DNA of 64,000 nt from Pomacea canaliculata (taxonomy: Eukaryota > Mollusca > Gastropoda > Architaenioglossa > Ampullariidae), in NCBI RefSeq assembly GCF_003073045.1, contig NC_037592.1:7480047-7544046 (forward strand). Direction: 5' to 3'. Both the position numbers and the translations under genes were made by a program. Below the pieces are notes generated by a model. The model was given only the letters and a program-made list of their open reading frames with translations. It did not search any database and had not been told where the DNA came from. Every line of letters begins with the position of its first letter. The first letter of the stretch is position 1. This document shows positions 50,425-61,480 of the stretch, in pieces.

Positions 50425-50695
50425 ATGCCTCGGGTATACAGGTAGACTAAACATCTGATACTTGTGTTCTGTCTTACAATCGTTTCGGTTGTCAGTCCTT
50501 GTTTCTCTGAAAATCTTTCAAAACGAGGGAAAGACTGCTATCAGAGGATGTGCTGGTGTTCACAGGACATCGCGGATTGTTCACACAATGGCGGACGTTT
50601 GCAGTTTGTGCCAAAGCTGCCTTCCACCATCTCAATGTTGGACTTTTCCTTCAACAACCTGACCCACCTTCATTCAGACTTCTTCAGCAATGTTA
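50425..50695 (+). pseudogene. TLR 5' fragment (type A leader), truncated
   Basis: ATG at 50,425 (MPRVYR) is followed at once by TAG (50,443-50,445) where TLR-1 has Trp. Reading on gives the type A signal peptide, the N-cap Cys region (CYQRMCWC) and the first LRR. It stops at FFSNV, where at 50,691-50,697 it joins the start of a type B upstream block (TTAAAAAGAAG). Everything after LRR 1 is absent. Loss by recombination inside exon 1 is the simplest reading. Confidence 0.88.
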
Positions 50696-51358
50696 AAAAG
50701 AAGTTTCAAGTGATAGTTTCCTGGATCACTTTCCTGTAGCGAAACACAATTTGAAAAAACAGCATTGTCGACGATCACTCAGCATTATTTCTCCATTATC
50801 TTGATGCTCACTGTTGACACACTACGATGTGTTTGTTTGTAGTATGTACATGGACTGTACAGGATGCAGTAAACTCTGTTGTCTGGCAAATCTCACGAGT
50901 TTCTGTTGATGAAGAGACAACCTTTACAGGCATGTACCTCAACCTCTTTTCAGTTTTATAGACTTTAAACGACTTTACAATTTTGTATTAGTACTTTGTG
51001 AGCAATTGCTTAAATGTATTTTGTTTTTCCATTATTAAAGGGTTAGGGTCAGAGTACGAATCAAGGTGACATTCCAGGCTGTCTTCAAAATCAACTTACT
51101 CTGAGAACAGAAAAGAGACATACACTGGACTGGTTGTGTGACCGAATACAAAACAACTCACCGCGAATTACTGACATGGTGTCTATAACCTCCAACAAAT
51201 TTGTGTCATTGCTGTGTGTACACTGTTTAACAATGAAAAAAAAAGATTTCAAATTGTTCAACAAGGATACTTGTCAGTGATTACAGAAGTGCTTTTCGAT
51301 TTGACTAAGCGAGAAGGAAAGTTTTTCTTGAAACAATTTTATTTTTGACTACTCTTAG
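50696..51358. repeat. Block B3: upstream region of TLR-5
   Basis: Parallels 37,930-38,862 but lacks the ~280 bp matching 38,390-38,668, which holds the TATAAATA motif. No coding sequence. Confidence 0.65.
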
Positions 51359-54198
51359 ATGAAAATGAGGTTTTTAATCCTTCAAAATATCAGTTTTAAA
51401 ATACTGTGTTTATTTTTTACCGAACAGCTTGTAGTTATCTATTGTATCGCAGCAAATGTACCAAAGCCTGGTAAAGACTGTTATCAAGGGATGTGTTGGT
51501 GTTTACATGACATGGCGGATTGTTCAGGTAATGACAGACGTTTACAGTTTGTTCCAGTGTTACCTCCGATCATCACAACTCTCAACTTTTCCTTCAATAG
51601 TCTATCGCACCTCCCTTCAGACTTCTTCAAGAACGTAACCCAGCTTACTTTCATTAATCTCACTGACAACGGGCTGGTTTCAATTGACCAACATGCCTTC
51701 AGAGGTTTAGAAAATCTAACAAACATAACTCTGGACTACAATTTCCTGGATTTTAATTCTCTTCGACCAGTTTTCAATGTATCTACATTGATTCATTTAG
51801 AGCTGCGCAATATCCGAAATATTACTTTCATTCCTGAAAACATATTTATTGAATTTCCGTTGCCAAACCTCAAACAATTGGTTCTCGCTGGAAGCAACTT
51901 GAAAATTTACATCTGAGAGCTTTTAAACCGCTCAAGAGCCTGAAATTCCTGGACCTCGATAACAGCAGGATGAACAAACTTTATCCGGACACTTTGCTGT
52001 CACTAAAATATCTTGTTCTCAACGCCAATCGGATTGAAGGTGACTTTATCACAACATGTTCTGACAACAACACATCGTTCTTTCCAAACCTACGATATCT
52101 GAGCCTAAGTAGTAATAGTATTTCCAGCATAGACAAGCCGGTTTGTCTACCAAACTTAAGCCTCTTGTACCTTCCTTTTAACAATATGCGTTTCCTAAAG
52201 GAAGGAATGTTCCAGAAATTTCCCAAGCTCCGTGTTCTGAACCTGGACAAAATGCACTCGTATATTGCTGGTATTGAGCCTCGTGCTTTCGCAAACCCAT
52301 CGCTGGAGAACCTATATCTGTCTGATAACGGCATTTTTTTTTCCCGCAATACTATTAGTAGTCAGATGTTTGAAGGATGCTCGACTATTTTCTTACTTCA
52401 GCTTGATCGCAATAATTTTGCCAACGTAACAGACAAAAAATTTCAAGAACTTTTTCAAGGTCGTCCCGAACTGAGGATAGTGTACCTGGGTCATAACCAG
52501 ATAACAAATGTCACTTCTTCTACATTGAAAGTTCTTCCCATGTTCAGGAGTTAAGTTTGTATTCAAACACCATCAAAAAACTTCCAGACGGCGCCTTCAA
52601 CCATTTCGTCAACTTGACGATCCTTCGTCTTGACGACAATCTTCTGTCAGAGATAAGGGAGACAACCTTCAGTGTCCGCACTCGCCAACGTCTTCGCGTA
52701 CTGGACCTGAGCGGCAATCCCTACACGTGCACGTGCAGCTTGAGGTGGTTCAGATCCTGGCTGATGGACGAAAGACAAAAGTTTGTAAACTTTCCAGAAG
52801 GTTACACTTGCGCATCTTTCTCATCCAGCAGCAGTGAACAAGTGGGAAAAGCAGCTGTCATGGCGGATGGGCTTGAGGATAGCAAGTATGACAGCAACTG
52901 GTCTGATGTTTCTAACCCACAATTGCAGCCCATCTTACAAAGAGTCCAAAAGCTTTTTTACCGTCCGCGTCAGAACCATCCAGTCTTAACTGACTCAGAG
53001 AAAGAAAAGTCAGTTTCGGAATTTCAAGACAACATCTTTTCATCACCTATCTCGCTCTACCGTTTACCTGTCGGACTTTGTGATGAGCGATCAAGCGTGT
53101 CTGTTGAGCCAGTCCACCAGTCTGTTGACGGCAGTTCTGGCGGCAGTGCTGGTGGTGTTCATGCTGACCTTCCTGGTGCTGTACAAGTACCGCTGGCACA
53201 TTCGCCTGGCGCTGTACGAGGCTTTCCGAGTAAACCCGCAACGACGACGACGACAACCTGAACGCGAGTACGAGTATGATGTGTTCGTGTCGTACGCCAA
53301 CGAAGACGTGGACTGGGTGAGACAGGAACTCATACCGACACTGGAAGGGAGGTAAGTGGACTGGATTAGGCAGGAACACATAAAAAACTTCAAGTGAGTA
53401 TGTTCGCGTTTTGAGTTTGGCTTTTAAGGAGACATTTGTTTGCAAATTATTGTTTATATAATCTTAGAGAATGACTTCCAGTCTATTCACGAAATTGAAA
53501 GCCATAATGATTATCATGAATAAAACTCGTCAAAATTCATTGTATTAGGCAGTCAGAGGTCGGATTATCACGAATTCAAGCAAAAGTCATAACTGTTGCA
53601 AACGTGTCGTCGTAGGTCATAATGTAGGCCTAAACATTGAGAATTCGAAGGTATTGACAGCTTTCACTAATGTCAATCAAAGTTTCAAAAATGTACTTTT
53701 TTCCACATTTTATATTTGAAGCAATCTACATCTACATCCATTCGAATCCATCCATTCCACACACACACACACACTGTCGTAGTCGTAATTAGTATATTCT
53801 TCTGTAACATCATTTGTTGTCTTTTAACCGTCAGACACGGGCTGAGGCTGTGCATCCACCAGCGAGACTTCCCTGTCGGCGGCAACATCATCGACAACAT
53901 CAGCACCTGTGTGCACGCGTCCAAGCGTGTCCTCTTTGTGTTGTCGCCGCACTTCGCCAGGAGCCGCTGGTGTCAGTTTGAACTGGTGTTCTGTCAAAAC
54001 TACGTCATGGAACGCGATGACGTCCTGGTGCTGACGCTGCTGGCGCCCATTAGCGGTCGTGACATGACTGACGCCATCTCCGCCATGTTTAAGACGACGA
54101 CTTACCTGGCGTGGGGCGAGGAAGACGACGCGAGAAAGGCTTTCTGGGGTCGTCTGGTGCTGGCTTTCCACGACATTGTGCCTCGACAGGTGGCGTGA
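51359..54198 (+). pseudogene. Toll-like receptor TLR-5 (type B leader), divergent LRRs, three frameshifts
   Basis: Exon 1 is 51359-53351 and exon 2 is 53835-54198 (intact second TIR half; intron 483 bp with GT-AG). The type B leader and LRR region (51,359-about 52,550) are clearly homologous to, but well diverged from, the other copies, with different residues in most LRR variable positions. From about 52,555 the last LRRs and Cys cluster (NPYTCTCSLRWFRSW) return to the common sequence. The linker 52,860-53,060 diverges again, and TM plus TIR are common. Frame breaks: near 51,900 (stop TGA at 51,914-51,916), near 52,537 (one C missing, stop at 52,552) and near 53,050 (one base extra). As assembled it cannot make a full receptor. 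Confidence 0.85.
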
Positions 54199-56675
54199 GT
54201 AGTAACAACGAGATGTAAGACTTCAGCAGACACTGCTGTTGTGTTCTTTTGACAACATCCGTGTGTAATACATATTAAGCGTTCTGCTTGCTGTCTTTGT
54301 AAAACGTTATAGCAACAGCTGTATCACCTTGTTTCATAGCTCGTGTCGCGTACTGTTTGAACTTTGACCCCTTACGTCTCGGTGGGACATAGGGATTGTA
54401 ACATATTAAAACCTTTATTACTTTTATTACTTTTATTTTTACTTCTTGATTTATTTACCAAGGCTTCCTATAGCGAGGTTGGTTTGTACATGTACTAAAA
54501 TGATTGAACTCTGTTGTAAACTGAATTTGGAAAAACCTTACTTGACGTATTGTTGTAAGTAAACGAAAGGTTGCTGTTTTTTATGCATTAAAGATGCAAA
54601 ACAAATTTAAAGTAATTGGACTGCTGGAGGACCTCTACATACACCCTAAGTTTCGCCGAACCCATTGGAGTTTGTTATTAAATTTTGTTTAAATGTTTTC
54701 TAAGTTAGGATTGGTTGCTCACAAGTGTTTAGGTGGACGTGGTGAGTGTGAATTGGTGGACTGGTGCGTTTGTGGTTCGGTAGTTAATATGTCAGGTTGA
54801 ATAAAATCTGCGTTTCTCTCAAATCACAAAACTTTCCCCTCCTAGACCCGCACTGGTTAAAATTTTACCGTTTTAAGCGTTGTCTTGTGCTCGCTTGTAT
54901 CATTAGCTGTTTTATTCTTATGTCTTTTCTGTTGCACACATTGTTTTGAATATTCAAGATAGCAATGTTCCAAGTGTTTTCTCTATACAGGCTGTGAATA
55001 TCTTGGCAGTAAGAAGACTGAATAATAAAAATAGGTTTCAAATAAAATGTCGTCTGCTGAATTTGTGTTGAGACACAGTTTCTATTAGTGCGGACAATAA
55101 TATACAGACAAGTCCTCCATCGCAAGGAAAACTGAAATTTCGCGGAAGTATTTCTAATTACATGAATTAGAAGAATTTCCTAGAAGAATTTTGTTCAGAT
55201 AATCGTTAATTTTAAGAACATGACGGTCCACAGCTACAAGTCAAAATAAAACAAATTCAAACATACTTCTCTATTGTCTGTAGGTAAAGAAACACAAATA
55301 TAGCAACAAATAAATTGTCGCTGAGCAAAAACTAACCCCATCATTACACAGACATATTTTAAACTTATAGAGCGTAAAAAAGAGAGCTCCATTTGAGAAG
55401 AAGAAACCAAGAAAAAAAATATGTCAACAGATGTTTCAGAGGGTACTTGACAGTGTTGACAGCGAATAATCCGTAAAAAAAAGAACTACCAGGAAATGAT
55501 GGAAGCAGCTTCCTTTGCGGAAACACTTGAAATTAAACAGATAATTGCAACTTCTCGGTTTGGGTCAGATAAAATATCCTAACGGAAGGAGCTACGGGTA
55601 TTATCTTTGTAAAGCCATGTTAGTAGCTTTAGTCCATTCCTTCCATGTTACTCGTATTAAAAAAAGAAGTTTCAAGTGATAGTTTCCTGGATCGCTTTCC
55701 TGTAGAGAAACACAATTTGAGAAAACAGCATTGTCGACGATCACTCAGCATTATTTCTCCATTATCTTGATGCTCACTGTTGACACACTGCGTTGTGTTT
55801 ACTTGTAGTATGTACATGGACTATACAGGATGCAGTAAACTCTGTTGTCTGGAAAAACTCACGAGTTTCTGTTGATGAAGAGGCAACCTTCTCAGGCATG
55901 TACTTTTTTTTAGTGTTATAGGATTTAAACGCCTCTACAATTTTGTAATAGTATTTTGTGAGCAATTGCTTAAATGTTGTTTTTTTTTCCATTATTAAAA
56001 GATCAGAGTACGGATGAAGGTGACATTGCAGGCTGTCTTCAAAATCTACTCTGACTACAGTAGAGGGACATACACTGGACTGGTTGGCTGTGTGACCGAA
56101 TACAAAACAACTCAATTTTCACTACATTTCAATTCCCTAGGGACAAAGATCAACAAAAGAAGGCCGACGAACCACAAAAAGTGAATCTTTCCACAGGCAT
56201 TTGCTTCTACAACTTGATGAAGATCGCTGAGATAAACATATCAGAGTCCGGCTCTTTTGTTGTACACTTTTCGCATCGTGTATAAATAACACAACCTGTT
56301 GAAAGCCTTTAGTCTACTTCATTTTAAACACCTGTCAATCAACAGTCTGGTACTTGGAATATCAAATTTCCATAATATTTCTATTAGAACAAAAACTTTC
56401 AAATAGAGCTGACTGGATGTGCATAAGAGATTCTCATATACTAAAGAATACACAAATCCCACTAAACTACTGAGAATAATCCGCGAATGACTGACCTGGT
56501 GTTTATAACCTCAGAAAAATCTGTATCCTTGCTGTGTACACTGTGTCACACTGACAAAATATATTTCAAATTGTTCAAGAAGGATCCTTGCCAGTGATTA
56601 CAAAATTGCTTTTCGATTAGAAAAAAGCGAGAAGGAAAGTTATACTCGAAACAATTTCTTGTTGACTACTCACGC
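54199..56675. repeat. Blocks Y3 and B4: TLR-5 3' flank and TLR-6 upstream region
   Basis: 54,199-55,650 parallels block Y1. 55,650-56,675 parallels B1, including the TATA-like motif, with an extra ~85 bp near 56,178-56,262. The palindrome GGAAGCAGCTTCC is at 55,501-55,513. Minus-strand open frames here have no recognisable product. Confidence 0.7.
56281..56288 (+). promoter_or_regulatory. Candidate TATA box of TLR-6
   Basis: TATAAATA, 395 bp before the ATG, in the same context and at the same distance as at TLR-3. Confidence 0.45.
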
Positions 56676-59385
56676 ATGAAAATGAGGTTTTTATTCCCCA
56701 AATATATCAGCTTTAAGATACTTTTTTTATTTTTGACCGAACATCTTGTAGTTAGCCATTGCTTCGCCGAAAATGTACCAAAGCCTGGAAAAGACTGTTA
56801 TGAAGGGATGTGCTGGTGTTCACACGACATCGCGGATTGTTCACATAATTACGGACGTTTGCAGTTTGTACCAAAGCTGACTTCCACCATCTCAACGTTG
56901 GACTTTTCCTTCAACAACCTGAACCACCTTCATTCAGACTTCTTCAGCAATGTCACCCAGCTTGCTCCATAAATCTGACTGGCAACGGACTTTCCTCCAT
57001 CGACCAGCATGCCTTTCGTGGATTGCAAAATCTGACTGATATAACTCTCGACAACAACAATCTAGATTTCTACTCTGTACGACCAGTTCTGAATGTGTCT
57101 TCGTTAGTTGAACTGAGGATGTCCAAGAACTACAATGCTACCTACATTCCTGAAAAAATATTCTTGGAGTTTTCATTACCACACTTGAGTGGCTTGGCTA
57201 TTGCTGGAATCAATTTGCCAGTTTTACATATGAGTGTTTTCAAACCTCTCAAGAAGCTTGTTTTTCTGGACGTGGGTATCAATGATATACAGAGTATTGT
57301 GGTAGACAGTTTGCCGTCGCTCACTTATCTCATCCTCAACGATAATAACATTGGAAAAGACTTTATACAAACTTGTTACAATACAAACGAGTCGCTTTAT
57401 CCAATGCTGCGCTATCTCAGTCTAAGGAATAACAATATTTATAGCTTAGACCGGCGTGTCTGTTTGCCAAACTTAGAACATTTAGAGATTGCATATAACA
57501 AATTGTACTTCTTAAGGACAGGTGGTTTCTCGAATCTTCAAAAGCTTCGACGCCTTAATTTGTCAGGCTTACGACTTAAAGAAATCGACCCTCTTGCTTT
57601 CGCAAGCGACTCCCTGGAATTTCTGTACATGTCAAGTAGTGGCATTGACTTTTCTAGCGATTCAATCAGTGCGCAAATGTTTGATCAGTGCCCAAAACTT
57701 TCCTTTCTTGAGCTAGATTACAATAATTTTTCCAATGTCACCGACGCAAAAGTTCAACAACTTTTTCATCGTATCCCCCTGCTTACTAGGGTCTACCTGG
57801 GTAATTCAAGAATCAAAACTATCACATCTGATACATTTAAAGATATTCCCCACGTTAAGGTATTGAGTTTGTATACAAACGCAATCGAAGATCTTCCAGA
57901 CGGCGTCTTCGACCATCTCGTCAACTTGATAATCCTTCGTCTTAACGACAATCGTCTGTCAGAGATAAGGGAGACCACCTTCAGTGTCAACACTCGCCAA
58001 CGTCTTCGCCTACTGGACTTGAGCAACAATCCCTACACGTGCACGTGCAGCTTGAGGTGGTTCACATCCTGGCTGATGGACGAAAGTGAAAAAGTTTGTA
58101 AACTTTCCGACAGGTTACGTGTGCGCTCTTTTCTCAACCAGCAACAGTAAACAAGTGGGGAAAAAAGCTGTCATGGCGGATGTCTCTGAGGGCGGCAAGT
58201 ACAGCAACAAATGGTCTGATTTTCCTAAGCGAAAATCGCAACCAATCTCACGACATTTCCAGCAGGTATATCACCATCAGCACCACCAGCCCCTAGTCTC
58301 AACTCTCACAGAAACATCAGTTTCTGAATCACAAGGACAGGTCTTTTTATCACCTGTGGACACCACCGTTTACCTATCTGATTTCTTTCTGAGCGATCAA
58401 GCGTGTCTGTTGAGTCAGTCCACCAGTCTGTTGACGGCAGTTCTGGCGGCAGTGCTGGTGGTGTTCATGCTGACCTTCCTGGTGCTGTACAAGTACCGCT
58501 GGCACATTCGCCTGGCGCTGTACGAGGCTGTTCGAGGAAACCCGCAACGACAACAGCAGCGACAACCTGAGCGCGACTACGAGTATGATGTGTTCGTGTC
58601 ATATGCCAACGAGGACGTGGACTGGGTGAGAGAGGAACTCATACCGACACTGGAAGGGAGGTAAGTGGACTGGATTAGACAGGAACACATAAAACATGTG
58701 AGTATGTTATTGGCGTTTTGATTTTTGGATTTCAATGATTCATTTGTATGCAAATGATTTGTTATAGAATCTGAGAAGATGACATCCAGTCTATTCACTA
58801 AATGGAAGGCCATAAAGATTATCATGCATAAAAATACGTCAAAATTCATTGTATTAGACAGCCAAAAGTCGGATTATTAGGAATTTCCGCAAATGTTGCC
58901 CAGGTGTCATTGTAGGTTGCATTGTTGGAAGAAATCTACATCTACATCCATTCCACACATCCACACACTGTCGTAGTATCACATTCTACTGTGGCTTCTT
59001 TTCTAGTCTTTTAATCATCAGACACGGGCTGAGGCTGTGCATCCACCAGCGAGACTTCCCTGTCGGCGGCAACATCATCGACAATATCAGCACCTGTGTG
59101 CACGCGTCCAAGCGTGTCCTCTTTGTGTTGTCACCGCACTTCGCCAGGAGCCGCTGGTGTCAGTTTGAACTGGTGTTCTGTCAAAACTACGTCATGGAAC
59201 GCGATGACGTCCTGGTGCTGACGCTGCTGGCGCCCATTAGCGGTCGTGACATGACTGACGCCATCTCCGCCATGTTTAAGACGACGACTTACCTGGCGTG
59301 GGGCGAGGAAGACGACGCGAGAAAGGCTTTCTGGGGTCGTCTGGTGCTGGCTTTCCACGACATTGTGCCTCGACAGGTGGCGTGA
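56676..59385 (+). pseudogene. Toll-like receptor TLR-6 (type B leader), two frameshifts
   Basis: Exon 1 is 56676-58660 and exon 2 is 59022-59385 (361-bp intron, nearly identical to that of TLR-1). Domain order is as in the intact copies: type B signal peptide, CYEGMCWC N-cap, about 16 LRRs, Cys cluster NPYTCTCSLRWFTSW, linker, TM and complete TIR (box 1 YDVFVSYA, RDFPVGG, FW). One C is missing near 56,966 (GCTCC against GCCTCC in TLR-3), and one A is extra near 58,092 (five A against four). Apart from these the three segments read straight through. Both changes are in homopolymers, so it could be an intact gene with assembly errors or a young pseudogene. Confidence 0.85.
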
Positions 59386-60804
59386 GAAGTAACAACGAGA
59401 TGTAAATAATCTAGGGACAGACGATAGACTGCTCTCTTGTTTCTTGACATCAGATGTGTTTGAGACATTTCGCAAGGCGTTTTGATTTTTATCTTTAATG
59501 GAATTCGACGCTGAGAGCTGTATTATATTGCTGCTCTTTTAAAGTAACCTAGATTTCAAAGTCTGACTATGTAGGTTCTAGGCTTAAACTTTCCAACAGG
59601 TGCTGTATTGTTTGAACTTTTTTTGGTCCCCTCATCTGTGGTTTTTTTTTTCCTAGAACATTTATTTTCCATAAACACATTACAGGCTTAACATGTCATC
59701 TGTATTATGAGGTGTATAGTACCCACAGTCAAGGTAAAGTGCTTCGTTGGGGGAAAAATAGAGCCCTACCCTATCCTTTTTACTGTCGGAGTGGACCTTG
59801 AACCTTGAAACGAATGTATGGATCTTTCAATGGCTCCTTTTATTTTATTATATATATATGTTTCAAAACACTTTCTCTAATGTTGATAGAGAACTTGCGG
59901 TCTGTATACTGAGTAAATTGCATTTTTTCTGTTCAACCAGAGATATACTTCAAGGAACCTAGTTTAAATTTATATAAGGAAGGATGGTCCGTACTTCTTT
60001 AGTCAAAACTTTCGAAGAAATATATTAAATACAGAGATATTTTACACAACTTGAAAAACACCGGAGAATATCTTCTTGAAAATCTTAAGCTTACTTTGAG
60101 AAAAGAAAAGCATTTATAAAGGTACTGGTTGTCGACTATCTACGTCCATTAGGATGCAATGCAAAACATGTCATACCCCTGTTGAACAAGGAACATGGGA
60201 AGATTATATTTGATGCATTGTCTAATGAGGAAACGAAAGGTTGCTGTGTCTACTTTTTATGCTGTAAAGATGCAGAAAAAATGAAAGAAAATGGACGGCT
60301 GGATTACTTTTACATTTACCCCAGTTTTGACAACCCCATTGTAGTGTGCTTTTGTTGTTTTTTTAATGTTATGGAAGTTAGGGTTGATGGTTCGTATGTG
60401 TAGTGGGAGAGGGGAGGAGAGTGACGGGTGTGGGTGGTTTTGTGTTCGGTAGTAAATAACTCAGGTTGAGCAGAATCTGTGGTACTCCCAATGCCAGAAA
60501 ATATTCTCGTAAACAGCCGCTATGGTTAAGAGTAATAGTTTTACAATTCGTGAGTTTTCAACGTAGAAGCATTTTGTTTTGTCAGCCATTGTCTTGATCC
60601 TGCTGGTATCTTCAGCCGATTTTAGTGGATGGTTTTCAGTAATTGCCTCTCAGTTATTATAAGAAATTTTCATATTGCAACACTAATAAACTATGTCTAA
60701 CCAAGAACTATTCACATCATTGTTGGTACATATTTCAAACTTTTTTTCTCAGGAGGGAGCTAGTGATGTAGAAGAAGCCTGATTTCGTCTTAGAGACCAG
60801 AAAT
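59386..60804. other. TLR-6 3' flank and diverged X-block remnant
   Basis: No intact gene. Around 59,700-60,260 the order of short matches (TAGAGAACTTG, GGGAAGATTATATTTG, GAGGAAACGA) follows blocks X1/X2, but with much greater divergence, so this is an older copy. Confidence 0.5.
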
Positions 60805-61480
60805 ATGCTCTTGATATGCAAGATATTTCAAATAGTTACGCTGTTTCTTACAAAAGTTTTGGTTGTTTGCCATTCTTTCTTCGTGCAAAATGTATCACAG
60901 CAAGAAAAAAAAATTGTTATTATGAGATGCTCTGGTGCTTACAGGACACTGCAAAATGTTCCTACCAGCATGCATTCAAAAGTTTCTCGAATTGCCTTTC
61001 CAACCTGTTTAATGTGTTTGCAAAGGTTTTTTATGGATACCCGACATCCGAATGATTATTTTCATTTCAACAGTTTGCTGAGAAAATGTTCGTTGTCCAA
61101 CAAGTGTCATTTGCTTCTTATTAAAAGCAACCAAATCTGTTATTTTTAAATTTATATTCTATGAAAACGCTATGTAGAAACTTCTGTAAAAACTGATGTG
61201 CTTGACGTCCATGACATCACAATCCAGACACTTAATGTAGACACACATTTACAGTAGAGAGTATATTAAAATTTATTTCTATTGCCTAACTTTCGTCTAG
61301 AAGCGACTTGGGACTTTTACATTGAATGTCTCTGAAACCAGCAATGAACCTGGTCTGCTTGACGCCAGCATCAACATGATCCACGATCTTCACACAGACA
61401 CTTTCCATCAGTTAAAAGTCTTATCCTCAGCGGATCGCAGGTGACTTTATGTTCTGGAAATAACACATTTTGCACTGTAT
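60805..61480 (+). pseudogene. Old, decayed TLR remnant
   Basis: From ATG 60,805 a hydrophobic leader (FLTKVLVVCH) resembles the type B leader. After a frameshift, CYYEMLWCLQDTAKCS (about 60,912-60,963) matches the N-cap CYQGMCWCSQDIADCS. A later piece at about 61,365-61,475 reads LLDASINMIHDLHTDTFHQL and then GTGACTTTAT...GTTCTG.AA.AACACAT, matching the mid-LRR region of TLR-5 (about 51,945-52,075). The stretch between is deleted or unrecognisable. Multiple stops and shifts. Confidence 0.72.
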
